Assembly: GCF_963674635.1 (NCBI RefSeq)
Contig: NZ_OY771475.1
Span: forward strand, 620,001 to 684,000
Reading direction: 5' to 3'
Origin: Breoghania sp.
GTDB lineage: Bacteria; Pseudomonadota; Alphaproteobacteria; Rhizobiales; Stappiaceae
Length of the DNA: 64,000 nucleotides
The notes under the pieces are model-generated. The model did no database searches and was not told the origin of the DNA. It was given only the letters and a program-made list of their open reading frames with translations. A program made the translations under genes and the position numbers. Below, piece after piece: positions 33,526-42,927 of the stretch (position 1 is its first letter; each line of letters opens with the position of its first letter).

Positions 33526-35490
33526 ATGCAGAAGATCATTGGGACAAGTCTCCTGGCAGCGGGAGCGGTGACGCTCGCTCTGACGGGGACCGCCCGGGCG
33601 CAAGTCGCAAACACGGAAAAAGACGGCTCTGTCGTTCTTGATTCCATCCTCGTCACGGCGGGTCGCACGCCGGTGGAAAAGGAAAAGTCCGGTCGCGCCT
33701 TCACGGTCATCACAGGCGAAGATCTGGCGGAGCGCAATGTGCGCCAAGTCTCCGATGCGCTGCGCGCTGTTCCCGGCTTTTCGGTCTCGCAACTGGGCGC
33801 GACGGGTGGTCAGACCCAGATCCGCGTGCGCGGTGCGGAAGCCAACCACCTGCTCGTCATGATCGATGGCATCGAGGTCAGCGAGACCTCCACGGGCGAG
33901 TATGATTTCGGCGGCCTGATTGTCGACAATATCGATCGCATCGAGGTCCTGCGCGGGCCGCAGAGCGCCTTCTGGGGCTCCAACGCAACCGCCGGTGTCG
34001 TCAACATCATCACCAAGGGCGGCATCCGCAACGGTTTCGAGGCGACAGGCACGGTGGAAGCCGGATCGGACAAGTCTGTCTTTACGAGCCTTGGCCTTCG
34101 CGGCGGTGGCGAGAAATACGACATCTCGCTGGCGGCGGCGCTGGACAATGTCGGCGGCTTCAATGTCTCCGATTTCGGCACGCACGAAGATGGCGCGCGC
34201 AATGGCACGCTGAACGCCAAGGTCCGCGTGGATCTGACCGACTGGATGGAGTTCGCCTCCACGCTGCGCTACGTGAAACGTCAGGCAGACACGGACGCGC
34301 AGGACTTCACCTTCGGCAGCCCGACCTATGGTCGCGTGCTGGACACCGACGATGAAACCAAGATGGAAGAGCTTTTCGGCTCCGTCGGTCTTACCGCCAC
34401 GGGTCTCGACGGCGCGTTGACCCAGAAGCTGCGCTTTTCCGGCTCCGACACCCGGCGCGACAATCTGGAAAGCGGAGCTGTCACCTCGGCCACCAAGGGC
34501 GCGCGTCTGAACGGCTCCTATCAGGCGACCTATGCCTTCGACACGCCCGATTTCGCCGCGGCACGTCACAGCTTCACCGGCGGCTACGAATGGCAGCGCG
34601 AAACCTTCCGCCCCTCGCATCTGCAGCATGGGTTTTCCCGTGACGCGCATTCCTTCGTAGCGGAATACCGGGGTGAATTCCTCGACCAGTTCTACCTGAA
34701 CGGGGCCGTGCGCCACGATCTGAACGACCGTTTCGACGATGCGACGACCTACTCCATCGCGGGTGCATGGCAGCTGCACGAGACGGGCACCCGGTTCCAC
34801 ACCTCGGTGGGCACCGGTGTCACCAACCCGACCTTCTACGAGCTTTACGGCTACACCCCGTCGACCTTCGTCGGGAATCCCTCGCTGACGCCGGAAAAAA
34901 GCCTCGGGTGGGATGTGGGTGTCGAGCAGTCCTTCTTCGACAAGCGTTTCGTGGTCGATGTCACCTATTTCCATCAGGATCTGACGGACGAAATCGCCAC
35001 CGTTTACCAGAATATCGGCGGAACCTTCGTCTCTACGCCCATCAACCGCGAGGGCAAGAGCCTGCGCCAGGGTGTGGAAGTGTCGGCAACGGCTGAAATT
35101 CTCGACGGCCTGACCGCGAACGGCTCCTACACCTATACCGATGCCACCGAACAGACGGTTGCCGGTGGAGCCCGGATGGTGGAAGTGCGTCGTCCCCGGC
35201 ATTCCGGCGCGCTCAACCTTGCCTACAGCTTCCTTGACGACAAGGCGCGCGTCTTCGGTGAAGCGATCTTCAACGGCAAGATGTTCGACAACAGCTTCGT
35301 GACCGGCACGAGCACGCGCGTTTCGCTCGATTCCTATGCGCTCTTCAATGTCGGCGCGAACTACAAGTTCAACGAGAACTACGAGGTCTATGGGCGGGTC
35401 GATAATCTGTTCGATACGGATTATGAGGAAGTCTTTGGCTATAACACCAAGGGACTTACGGCCTATGTCGGTGTGAAGGGAAGGTTTTGA
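33526..35490 (+). CDS. btuB: TonB-dependent vitamin B12 outer-membrane receptor
   Basis: BtuB imports cobalamin across the outer membrane with TonB energy. The protein is 654 aa. A signal peptide (about 1-25, ending ARAQ) is followed by a TonB-box region (SILVTAGRTPVEKEKSG). The plug domain (35-155) has VTAGRTPV, VSDALRAVPGF, IRGA-like RVRGAEANH and VLRGPQSAFWGSNATAGVVN. A 22-strand barrel ends in a terminal Phe (GVKGRF). The ATG at 33526 begins the signal peptide. The riboswitch upstream and the btuFCD genes downstream confirm the substrate. Confidence 0.95.
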   Translation: MQKIIGTSLLAAGAVTLALTGTARAQVANTEKDGSVVLDSILVTAGRTPVEKEKSGRAFTVITGEDLAERNVRQVSDALRAVPGFSVSQLGATGGQTQIRVRGAEANHLLVMIDGIEVSETSTGEYDFGGLIVDNIDRIEVLRGPQSAFWGSNATAGVVNIITKGGIRNGFEATGTVEAGSDKSVFTSLGLRGGGEKYDISLAAALDNVGGFNVSDFGTHEDGARNGTLNAKVRVDLTDWMEFASTLRYVKRQADTDAQDFTFGSPTYGRVLDTDDETKMEELFGSVGLTATGLDGALTQKLRFSGSDTRRDNLESGAVTSATKGARLNGSYQATYAFDTPDFAAARHSFTGGYEWQRETFRPSHLQHGFSRDAHSFVAEYRGEFLDQFYLNGAVRHDLNDRFDDATTYSIAGAWQLHETGTRFHTSVGTGVTNPTFYELYGYTPSTFVGNPSLTPEKSLGWDVGVEQSFFDKRFVVDVTYFHQDLTDEIATVYQNIGGTFVSTPINREGKSLRQGVEVSATAEILDGLTANGSYTYTDATEQTVAGGARMVEVRRPRHSGALNLAYSFLDDKARVFGEAIFNGKMFDNSFVTGTSTRVSLDSYALFNVGANYKFNENYEVYGRVDNLFDTDYEEVFGYNTKGLTAYVGVKGRF

Positions 35491-36386
35491 TACCTCTTTC
35501 AAGCCTGAAAGCCGGGGCGGTTCTTGCCGCCCTGGCTCTTGTTTGTTTTCTGCCCGCGAAGCTGGTCCGGGCACAGGAAGAGGCGCGCCCGGCATCCTTG
35601 AAACCGGTGCCGGAACGTGTCGTCTCCATCAATGTCTGCACCGACCAGCTCGCCATGCTGATCAGCGCGCCCGGTCAGCTGAAATCCGTCTCCCGCTTTT
35701 CGCGCGATCCCGAAATGTCGGCGATGACCCGGCAGGCGCAGGCCTATCCGCTGAACCATGCGCAGGCGGAAGAGGTCTTCCTGATGCGGCCGGATGTGGT
35801 TCTGGCCAGCGCCTATACCTCGCGCACCACCGTCACCTTGCTGCGCAGGCTCGGCTTCCAGGTCGAGGAATTCCAGCCCGCCACCTCGTTTGACGATATC
35901 CGCGCCAATATCCGTCGCATGGGCACGCTTCTGGGCCGTGAGGCACGGGCGGAGGAGCTTGTCGCGCAGATTGATGAGGATCTGGCGCACACGGTGGGAA
36001 AACCCTCCGGAAAGCGCGCCGCCCTCGTTTTCGCAAACAGTTTCACCGCAGGCTCCGGTACCCTCACGCAGGCCATCGTGGAGGCCGCGGGGCTTTCCAA
36101 CGTGGCGGCGGAAACCGGCGTTGTCGGCTCCGCGCGCATGCCGCTTGAAAGCCTGATCATGGCGAACCCCGATCTGGTCGTATCCGGCGTTCAGGGCTAC
36201 CGCTCGCCCGCGCGCGCCAACGAGATCTTTCTCCACCCCGCCTACCGGGAACTGGCCCGGCGCAAGGGGCTCGTCTCCATTCCTTCGCGCTACTGGGTCT
36301 GCGGCGGGCCTTTTACCAGTCAGGCCGTTCGCATCCTGCGCGCCGGGGCTGATGCGCCAAAGGCCCTGGCAGGGCGTCAACCATGA
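35487..36386 (+). CDS. btuF: Periplasmic cobalamin-binding protein of ABC importer
   Basis: The protein is 299 aa, with a signal peptide (to about residue 29) and a two-lobed class III binding fold: RVVSINVCTDQLAMLIS, then RPDVVLASAYTSRTTVTLLRRLGF and the C-lobe PDLVVSGVQGYR. It hands B12 to BtuCD in the inner membrane. The start is a TTG overlapping the btuB stop by TTGA, which implies coupling. The btuC start overlaps its own stop by ATGA. Confidence 0.9.
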   Translation: MIPLSSLKAGAVLAALALVCFLPAKLVRAQEEARPASLKPVPERVVSINVCTDQLAMLISAPGQLKSVSRFSRDPEMSAMTRQAQAYPLNHAQAEEVFLMRPDVVLASAYTSRTTVTLLRRLGFQVEEFQPATSFDDIRANIRRMGTLLGREARAEELVAQIDEDLAHTVGKPSGKRAALVFANSFTAGSGTLTQAIVEAAGLSNVAAETGVVGSARMPLESLIMANPDLVVSGVQGYRSPARANEIFLHPAYRELARRKGLVSIPSRYWVCGGPFTSQAVRILRAGADAPKALAGRQP

Positions 36387-37396
36387 GTGATGCCGTCTCC
36401 TACAGGCTGCTTGTTGCGGTGTTGATGGGCGTCGTTGTGGCGCTTTTCGGCCTGTCGCTTACCGTGGGGCCTGCGGGGATTGCCTTTGGTGACAGCCTCA
36501 AGGCGCTGTTTGTTGGCGGGGAAGGCGATTCCGCGCGTGAGGCAGTGGTTCTGGTGATGCGCGAGATCCGCCTGCCGCGCGCGCTTCTGGGGCTCGGGGT
36601 CGGTGCGTCTCTGGGGTTGAGTGGCGCGGTACTTCAGGGCCTGTTGCGTAATCCGCTGGCGGAACCGGGGCTTCTGGGCGTCAGCGCCTCCGCGTCGCTT
36701 GGGGCGGTGCTGGCAATCTATACCGGCTTGTCCGCCATGTTTCCGCTCGCCCTGCCGCTCATGGCGCTTGGCGGTGCCTTTGCCGCCGTGGTGCTGGTAC
36801 AGGCAATGACGGGCAGCGGTGGGACGTTGACGATCATCCTCGCCGGTGTCGCGGTTTCCAGCTTTGCGGGCGCGATGACTTCGCTCGCCCTCAATCTCTC
36901 GCCCAATCCCTTTGCGGCCCTTGAAATCGTCTTCTGGATGCTGGGCTCTCTGGCCGACCGCTCCATGACCCATGTGTGGATCGCAGGGCCGTTCATTCTG
37001 GCCGGCTGCGCCATGCTGCTGATGCAGGGGCGCGCCTTGGACACGCTGACGCTCGGCAATGATGCGGCGCGCTCTCTGGGCACCGATATGGCGCGTGTGC
37101 GCCTGATGGCCGTTCTGGGGACCGCCATCGCTGTGGGCGCGTCCACGGCTGTGACCGGGGCCATCGGCTTTGTCGGGCTCGTCGTGCCGCATCTGCTGCG
37201 CCCGCTTGTGGGGGCCGTGCCCTCGCGGCTGCTTCCGGCGAGCGCGCTGGGGGGCGCGGCCATGATCCTCGCTGCCGATATCGCCGTGCGCCTGCTCGCG
37301 CCGGGTCGCGATCTGAAGCTCGGTGTCCTAACGGCGATTATCGGCGCGCCATTCTTCCTGTGGCTCGTCCACCGCGCGCGCAAGGAGGCGGCATGA
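36383..37396 (+). CDS. btuC: Cobalamin ABC importer permease (FecCD family)
   Basis: This 337-aa inner-membrane permease has nine to ten helices. Family blocks are RLPRALLGLGVGASLGLSGAVLQ, RNPLAEPGLLGVSASASLGA and IGFVGLVVPHLLRPLVG, the last being the BtuD-contact loop region. It overlaps btuF and btuD by four bases at each end. Confidence 0.93.
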   Translation: MSDAVSYRLLVAVLMGVVVALFGLSLTVGPAGIAFGDSLKALFVGGEGDSAREAVVLVMREIRLPRALLGLGVGASLGLSGAVLQGLLRNPLAEPGLLGVSASASLGAVLAIYTGLSAMFPLALPLMALGGAFAAVVLVQAMTGSGGTLTIILAGVAVSSFAGAMTSLALNLSPNPFAALEIVFWMLGSLADRSMTHVWIAGPFILAGCAMLLMQGRALDTLTLGNDAARSLGTDMARVRLMAVLGTAIAVGASTAVTGAIGFVGLVVPHLLRPLVGAVPSRLLPASALGGAAMILAADIAVRLLAPGRDLKLGVLTAIIGAPFFLWLVHRARKEAA

Positions 37397-38181
37397 CGCT
37401 CCTTTCGCTTTCCCGCCTTGCCGTCGCCTATGGAAACACGCGGGTCGTCAAAGACGTCTCGCTGAGCGTTCGCGCGGGCGATTTCGTCGGCCTTATCGGG
37501 CCGAATGGGGCGGGCAAATCGAGCCTGATGCGCGCTGCCCTGGGGCTGGTGGAGGCCACGGGCGAGATCCTGCTTGATGGCGATGACAGCCGCCTCATGG
37601 GCGCGGATGCGCGCGCGCGCAAGGTGGCCTATCTCCCGCAGGAACACGAGATCGCCTGGCCGGTCAGTGTGCGGCGCGTGGTGGAACTGGGGCGCATGCC
37701 CCATCGGAGCGGCCTTTGGGGCGCCAATCCCCGCCGGGCGGAGGAGCGCGCCATCGTCGACAAGGCCATGGATGTCATGGGCATTCGCGAGCTTGACGGG
37801 CGGCGGGCGACCGAGCTTTCGGGGGGCGAGAAGGTGCGGGTTCTGATCGCGCGCGCGCTGGCCCAGCATGCGCCGCTTCTGCTGGCCGATGAGCCGACAT
37901 CCGGGCTTGATCCGGCGCATCAGATCGCCTGCATGGAGACCTTCAAGAGCCATGCCCGCAGTGGCGGCGCTGTGCTCGCCTGCCTGCACGATCTGGGACT
38001 CGCCGCGCGCTGGTGCAACCGCATCGTGCTCATGTGTGAAGGGGAGATCGTGGCCGACGGCGTACCAGGAGACGTGCTCACCCCGCAGGTGCTGGCCGAT
38101 GTCTATGGCATTCGTGTCTTCATGGCCGAAACTGAGGGGCGTCTCGTCGTCCAGCCGCTGGATCTCGTGCGGCACTCATGA
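37393..38181 (+). CDS. btuD: Cobalamin ABC importer ATP-binding protein
   Basis: The protein is 262 aa with Walker A GPNGAGKSS, signature LSGGEKVRVLIARAL, Walker B LLLADEPTSGLDP and a switch His in CLHDLGLAAR. It powers BtuC. The ATG at 37393 overlaps the btuC stop. It is the last gene of the riboswitch-controlled operon; a terminator follows at 38281. Confidence 0.93.
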   Translation: MTLLSLSRLAVAYGNTRVVKDVSLSVRAGDFVGLIGPNGAGKSSLMRAALGLVEATGEILLDGDDSRLMGADARARKVAYLPQEHEIAWPVSVRRVVELGRMPHRSGLWGANPRRAEERAIVDKAMDVMGIRELDGRRATELSGGEKVRVLIARALAQHAPLLLADEPTSGLDPAHQIACMETFKSHARSGGAVLACLHDLGLAARWCNRIVLMCEGEIVADGVPGDVLTPQVLADVYGIRVFMAETEGRLVVQPLDLVRHS

Positions 38182-38223
38182 GGGGGCGAGGGAGGTGTTT
38201 TACATCTCTCGGACCGCCTGCCA

Positions 38224-38246
38224 ACTTGTAAAATGACTTGTAAAAT
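38224..38246. promoter_or_regulatory. ACTTGT direct repeat, candidate GntR site (a)
   Basis: ACTTGTAAAAT is repeated at 38224-38234 and 38236-38246, a 12-base period. A nearly identical 21-base sequence lies at 39531-39551. It sits beyond btuD and downstream of the alcohol dehydrogenase, an odd place for an operator. It may be a duplicated or auxiliary site. Confidence 0.5.
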
Positions 38247-38280
38247 TCGCGCCCGGCCGCAAGGCGGGGCGGGGGCATGA

Positions 38281-38315
38281 AAAAGGCCGCGTCCGGAGTA
38301 CGGGCGCGGCCTTTT
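38281..38315. terminator. Bidirectional terminator between btuD and alcohol dehydrogenase
   Basis: AAAAGGCCGCG (38281-38291) pairs with CGCGGCCTTTT (38305-38315), which gives a GC stem with U-tracts in both directions between the two convergent genes. Confidence 0.82.
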
Positions 38316-38336
38316 CGGTTTGGCGGAGGAAAGGGC

Positions 38337-39455
38337 TCAGTAGGCCCTTTCATAGATCTCCAGAATGTCCTTTTCCGACAGATCGACGGGGTTCCAGTCG
38401 AGCAGCCGGCGGATGGCGTGAGCTTCCTTCGCCATGGCGGGAAGGTCGTCCTTCGGCACACCATGGGCGGAAAGGCGCATGTCGAGACCGAGGCTTTCGC
38501 AGAAGGCGTAGGCCGCCTTGCGCACATCCTCAACGCCGTCGGCCGGATAGCCGAGGGCTTCGCACACGGCACGGGTCTTGTCCGGTTCGGCCAGCGCATT
38601 GGCTGCGAGCGTGTGCGGGAAGATCAGGGCGTTTGCGATGCCGTGGGCGATCTTGTGACGGGTACCCAGCGGATAGGACACCGCGTGACCCGCTGTCGTG
38701 TTGACAGGGCCGAGGCAGACGCCGCCATAGAAGGCCGCCAGCGAAAGCCCGGCACGCGCCTCCACGTCCGAGCCGTCTTCAACGGCGCGTTTCAGGAATT
38801 CACCGACCAGTTCGATGCCCTGGATCGCATAGGCATCGATGATCGGGTGGGAGCGTTTTGACGTATAGGCTTCAACGCAGTGGGCCATGGCATCGACGCC
38901 GGTGGCTGCGGTCACGAACGGCGGCACGGAGACGGTGAGTGCCGGGTCGATGATGGCGATATCGGCCAGCATGTGCAGGCTTTCGGTCGCCACCTTGTTC
39001 AAGGTTTCCGGATCGGTCACCAGCGCGCGGGTGCCGACTTCCGAGCCGGTTCCCGCCGTTGTGGGGATCTGCACCAGGCCGACCTTGCGGGCAGGGGCCC
39101 GATTGGGGCCGGAAATGTCTGAAAGCGCCACGCCCGTGCCGGTCATGACAGCCACCAGCTTGGCCAGATCCATGGCGGAGCCGCCACCGAACCCGATCAC
39201 CACGTCACAGGACCCGGCAGCTTCCACCGCCCGCATCAGGTTCGGCAGATCGGGTTCCGGCACGACTTCGCCGAAGACCGACACATTCTCCAGGCCCAGC
39301 ACATCGATGCGCGCGGCATTGACCGCATCAGCCACCACGAAGGGGGCCTTGTAGCCCTTTGCAGCAATCCATTTCGGCAGGATTTCCAGCACACCCTCGC
39401 CGAACCGGATTTGCGGGGGCCGTTGCATTTCGATTGCAGAATCAAGTCGCTGCAT
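38337..39455 (-). CDS. Iron-containing alcohol dehydrogenase
   Basis: This 372-aa group III NAD(P)-dependent dehydrogenase has a nucleotide-binding VVIGFGGGSAMDLAK near 86-99. The metal-ligand region is DAMAHCVEAYTSKRSHP and HKIAHGIANALIFPH, with the PTTAGTGSE block before it. The substrate is not certain; in this setting it may oxidise or reduce a hydroxy-acid or aldehyde intermediate of acid-sugar breakdown. The ATG at 39455 has GGAG six bases upstream. A GntR-type repeat lies about 73 bases upstream, divergent from the tct genes. Confidence 0.9.
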   Translation of the reverse strand: MQRLDSAIEMQRPPQIRFGEGVLEILPKWIAAKGYKAPFVVADAVNAARIDVLGLENVSVFGEVVPEPDLPNLMRAVEAAGSCDVVIGFGGGSAMDLAKLVAVMTGTGVALSDISGPNRAPARKVGLVQIPTTAGTGSEVGTRALVTDPETLNKVATESLHMLADIAIIDPALTVSVPPFVTAATGVDAMAHCVEAYTSKRSHPIIDAYAIQGIELVGEFLKRAVEDGSDVEARAGLSLAAFYGGVCLGPVNTTAGHAVSYPLGTRHKIAHGIANALIFPHTLAANALAEPDKTRAVCEALGYPADGVEDVRKAAYAFCESLGLDMRLSAHGVPKDDLPAMAKEAHAIRRLLDWNPVDLSEKDILEIYERAY

Positions 39456-39806
39456 AAGTGTCTCCGCATGACTGTCGCACGGCTGCACCTTGCGAATGAC
39501 AGCCGGAATTGGTTCGTCACATTAGTCAGTTGTAAAATGACTTGTCAAATTCAAACATCTGGATGGTCCGAGCGTGCCCGTTTGAGCCTGTGGACGGCTA
39601 ATTGCCCAGAAAAGATTCATAATCTGTTGAAAAATATAGAGAAAAAAAGAAGTGCATCGCGCCACTTCGGAATTATTCAAATGGCATTTTATGACCAGAT
39701 TTGCGCTGCACAACCGCAAATTGGATCTTGTCGACGATAAAAGTTGACAAGTTTGCATCTTGGCAGCATCTTCATCTGCAATCGATGAGCGTGGTGAGGA
39801 TGGTTG
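39456..39806. other. Divergent control region of the acid-sugar cluster
   Basis: This stretch of 351 bases has no gene. It holds the repeat at 39528-39550, an AT-rich segment around 39600-39700, and a single GTTGACAAGT element near 39743, about 60 bases before tctB. It should contain promoters for both the dehydrogenase and the tct operon. Confidence 0.5.
39528..39550. promoter_or_regulatory. ACTTGT direct repeat, candidate GntR operator (b)
   Basis: AGTTGTAAAAT (39528-39538) and ACTTGTCAAAT (39540-39550) repeat with a 12-base period, as at 38224. The position between divergent genes suits repression of both by the cluster's GntR protein. The link is inferred. Confidence 0.55.
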
Positions 39807-40271
39807 ATGTCAGAGTTTCGACACAGCAAGTCGGACATCTTGATCGGGGGCGGGCTGCTCGCCTTTTGCGCCTTTGGCGCCTGGCGTACGCTCCTTGTTC
39901 GCAATGTTCATTCCGGAACCGTCGCCGGGCCGTCCTTCGTGCCCTGGCTGATGATTGGCACCGTGGTGCTGTTGGCGCTTGTGCTGATCGGGCGCGGGGT
40001 TCGTCAGCAGGTGGCTGCCGGGGGCGGGGTGAAGGCGATCCGTCCGGAAGGCGGGGCGCTGATCAAGATCGTGCTCTTCGCGCTGCTTCTTGTCGCCTAT
40101 GCCGCGGCCTTCTACCCGGTTGGGTATATCCCCTCCACACTTGTGACTTTCGTAGCTGGCCTCTGGCTGCTCGGAGAAAGAAAGATCCTGCATCTGCTGG
40201 TCTTTCCATGCGTGATGACCCTTGGGGTCTATTACGCCTTTACGGAGCTTCTGTCCGTCTGGCTCCCCTGA
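39807..40271 (+). CDS. Tripartite tricarboxylate transporter small subunit (TctB family)
   Basis: The protein is 154 aa with four membrane helices (ILIGGGLLAFCAFGAW, FVPWLMIGTVVLLALVLIG, IVLFALLLVAYAAAFY, GVYYAFTELLSVWL). This is the TctB layout. The order here is B-C-A. The ATG at 39807 has GAGGA upstream and is better than the TTG one codon earlier. It acts with the binding protein and the large permease that follow. Confidence 0.85.
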   Translation: MSEFRHSKSDILIGGGLLAFCAFGAWRTLLVRNVHSGTVAGPSFVPWLMIGTVVLLALVLIGRGVRQQVAAGGGVKAIRPEGGALIKIVLFALLLVAYAAAFYPVGYIPSTLVTFVAGLWLLGERKILHLLVFPCVMTLGVYYAFTELLSVWLP

Positions 40272-40302
40272 GATCCGCAAACTTCCAAAAAGGGAGGAAG
40301 TA

Positions 40303-41259
40303 ATGTCGAAATCGAAACTGCTCGCTGTTGCACTTCTCGTCGGTGTGTCCACTCCGGCTCTGGCCGAATTCCCCGAGCGCCCGCTTCAGGTGATCGTGCC
40401 CTATTCGGCCGGTGGCTCCACCGACCTCGGCATGCGCGTTGTTGCCGATACGATGGAGCGCAAGTTTGACGGCGTTCGCGTTGTCGTGCGCAACCAGCCG
40501 GGCGGCGGCGGCGGTATCGGCTCGTCGGCGGTCGCCCATGCGCGTCCCGACGGCTACACGCTGGGTGCGGGCGCCCAGGGCCCCATCGCGATCCTGCCCC
40601 ATGTGGGTGGCGCGGACTACACGGTCGATGATTTCGAGTTCGTGGGTCTGTTTGCGCGCTCGCTTCAGGTGATGGTGGCCTGCAACGATGCGCCGTTCAG
40701 CGACTATGACGGCTTTGTCGAATACGCGAAGAACAAGATGCCGCAGGTCGGCAATTCCGGCGCGGGTGGTGCCAACCACATTTCCGCGGAAGCCTTCGCC
40801 AAGGCGGCCGGTATCAAGATTGCCTCCATTCCCTTTGGTGGTTCTTCTGAAGCCCGTACGGCCTGCATCGGCGGTCACATCGATGCGATGGTGGCCTCTC
40901 CGGCCGAAGCCAAGGCAGCTTCCGAGGCTGGTCAGATGACCCCGATTTTCGTGATGGAAGACAAGCGGATCGACCTTTTCCCCGACACGCCGACGGCGGT
41001 CGAGAAGGGCGTCGACTTCACTTGGTCGTCCTACAAGGGCCTGATTGCGCCCAAGGGCATCCCGGAAGCCGATCTCGCCTGGCTGCGCGATGCGGTGAAG
41101 GCTGTCGCCGAGGACCCGCAGTTCATCGAGAAGATGACCGAGATGGGTGAGTTCGTGACCTATGAAGATGGTCCGACCTTTGAGGCCCGCGTGAAGAAGG
41201 ACAGCAAGATGGCTGAGGAAGTTCTCAGCGATCTCGGCCTTCTGGGCATGAACAAGTAA
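40303..41259 (+). CDS. Tripartite tricarboxylate transporter substrate-binding protein (TctC family)
   Basis: The protein is 318 aa with a Sec signal peptide (to about ALA at 21) and the TctC/Bug fold: RPLQVIVPYSAGGSTDLGMR, VVVRNQPGGGGGIGSSAVA, HARPDGYTLG and GLIAPKGIPEADLAWLRDAV. Family members bind dicarboxylates and related acids; here a sugar acid is a reasonable guess. The AGGGAGGAAG ribosome site is excellent, which suits a highly expressed binding protein. Confidence 0.92.
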   Translation: MSKSKLLAVALLVGVSTPALAEFPERPLQVIVPYSAGGSTDLGMRVVADTMERKFDGVRVVVRNQPGGGGGIGSSAVAHARPDGYTLGAGAQGPIAILPHVGGADYTVDDFEFVGLFARSLQVMVACNDAPFSDYDGFVEYAKNKMPQVGNSGAGGANHISAEAFAKAAGIKIASIPFGGSSEARTACIGGHIDAMVASPAEAKAASEAGQMTPIFVMEDKRIDLFPDTPTAVEKGVDFTWSSYKGLIAPKGIPEADLAWLRDAVKAVAEDPQFIEKMTEMGEFVTYEDGPTFEARVKKDSKMAEEVLSDLGLLGMNK

Positions 41260-41285
41260 GGCGTCACATCGCCGGACAAGACAGT

Positions 41286-41310
41286 CGGAGCGGGGCCTGA
41301 TCCCGCTCCG
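41286..41310 (+). other. Intercistronic hairpin after the binding-protein gene
   Basis: CGGAGCGGG (41286-41294) pairs with CCCGCTCCG (41302-41310) in the 165-base gap before the large permease gene. Such stems after binding-protein genes often stabilise upstream mRNA or attenuate downstream expression. Confidence 0.55.
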
Positions 41311-41424
41311 GCGCTCTTCCTGCAGGATCGCTAGCACGCCGGATGAACCGGCAGTCCCGGAAATCGGACCCTTCGCAAAGCCCGAAAGGCTGCAAGTCCG
41401 ACGAGCCCGAAAGTCTGACGAGAA

Positions 41425-42924
41425 ATGCAAACCCTTTCGTATCTCGCCCCTCTGTTCGAGTTTCAGGTCCTGTGGACGATCGCGCTCGGGACCCTCGGCG
41501 GTCTCGTGATCGGCGCGCTTCCCGGGCTGACAGCCACCATGGGCGTTGCGCTTTTGATCCCGCTGACTTTCGGCATGTCGCCCGTGATGGGCCTGAACAT
41601 GCTCATCGGCATCTATATCGGCGGCATTTACGGCGGCTGTGTCTCCTCCATCCTTCTGCGCACACCGGGAACGCCGGCTGCGGCCGCGACCGTGCTGGAC
41701 GGCTATCCGATGGCGCAGCGCGGGGAGGCAGGCAAGGCGCTGGGCATGGCGACCATCGCCTCCACCATTGGCGGCCTTATCGCCGCGGTCGTGCTGGCCA
41801 CGCTCGCCCCGCAGCTTGCCGGTATCGCGCTTGAATTCGGCGCGCCGGAATATTTCGCCCTTGCCCTGTTCGGCTTGACCATCATCGCGTCGCTTTCCGG
41901 CGATGTGCTGAAGGGCGCCATTTCCGGGATGTTGGGCATTCTCATCTCCTGCGTGGGCGCGGATCCGATTTCCGGCATCACGCGCTACACATTCGGTATC
42001 CAGGGCTTTGCCTCCGGGTTCGCCTTCACGCCCGCCCTGATTGGCCTTTTTGCGCTGTCGGAGGTGTTCACCCAGATCGAGCGTCTCGCCTCCACCGACA
42101 AGGAAAAGGCGATCGCGCTGGTCAAGAACCGCTGGCCCTCGCGTGCCGACATGAAAGAGAGCGCGAGCGCGCTTATTCGCGGCTCGCTGATCGGGACGCT
42201 GATCGGCATCATCCCCGGCACCGGCTCCGGTACCGCGTCGTGGATCTCCTATAACGAGGCCCGTCGCACCTCCAAAACGCCGGAGAAGTTCGGCACCGGT
42301 CACATGCCCGGCATTGCCGCCACCGAGAGCGCCAACAACGCGGTCTGCGCCTCCGCGCTGATCCCGCTGCTTGCGCTTGGCATTCCCGGCGACGTGGTCA
42401 CCGCCGTCCTCATGGGCGGCCTGATGATCCAGGGCCTCGCACCGGGGCCGATGCTGTTCCAGACCAACCCGGACGTCGTGGTCGGTATCTTCGGCGGCAC
42501 CTTCATCGCGACCATCTTCATGTTCATCTTCGGCATGGCGCTGATCCCGGTCTTCTCGCGGATCCTCATGGTGCCACGCCGCATGCTGACCATGTCGATC
42601 GTCGTCTTCTGCTTCATCGGATCGTTTTCGATCAATCTCAACCCGGTGGACCTCTACACCATGGTCGGCTTCGGCGTGCTGGGCTGGGGGATGCAGAAAT
42701 ACGGCTTCTCGCAGGCCGCGCTCTGCATCGCGCTGATCCTCGGGCCGATGCTGGAGGCGAACCTGCGTCGCGGACTGCTTCAGTCCGGCGACAACCTGAT
42801 TGAATTCCTTTCTGGCCCCATCACCCTTCTTTTCCTCGCGTTGACCGTCGTGTCCCTGTGCTGGCCGATGATCTCGCGCGGCATCGCTCGCAGAAGCGAA
42901 ACCCGTAAAAAAGTCACGGAGTAA
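41425..42924 (+). CDS. Tripartite tricarboxylate transporter large permease (TctA family)
   Basis: This 499-aa inner-membrane protein has about twelve helices. The TctA signature is clear (GGLVIGALPGLTATMGVALLIPLTFGM and YGGCVSSILLRTPGTPAAAATV), and the internal repeat IGIIPGTGSGTASWISYNEA is in the second half. It transports the acid bound by the TctC protein. The aldolase gene begins three bases after its stop. Confidence 0.95.
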   Translation: MQTLSYLAPLFEFQVLWTIALGTLGGLVIGALPGLTATMGVALLIPLTFGMSPVMGLNMLIGIYIGGIYGGCVSSILLRTPGTPAAAATVLDGYPMAQRGEAGKALGMATIASTIGGLIAAVVLATLAPQLAGIALEFGAPEYFALALFGLTIIASLSGDVLKGAISGMLGILISCVGADPISGITRYTFGIQGFASGFAFTPALIGLFALSEVFTQIERLASTDKEKAIALVKNRWPSRADMKESASALIRGSLIGTLIGIIPGTGSGTASWISYNEARRTSKTPEKFGTGHMPGIAATESANNAVCASALIPLLALGIPGDVVTAVLMGGLMIQGLAPGPMLFQTNPDVVVGIFGGTFIATIFMFIFGMALIPVFSRILMVPRRMLTMSIVVFCFIGSFSINLNPVDLYTMVGFGVLGWGMQKYGFSQAALCIALILGPMLEANLRRGLLQSGDNLIEFLSGPITLLFLALTVVSLCWPMISRGIARRSETRKKVTE

Positions 42925-42927
42925 ACA

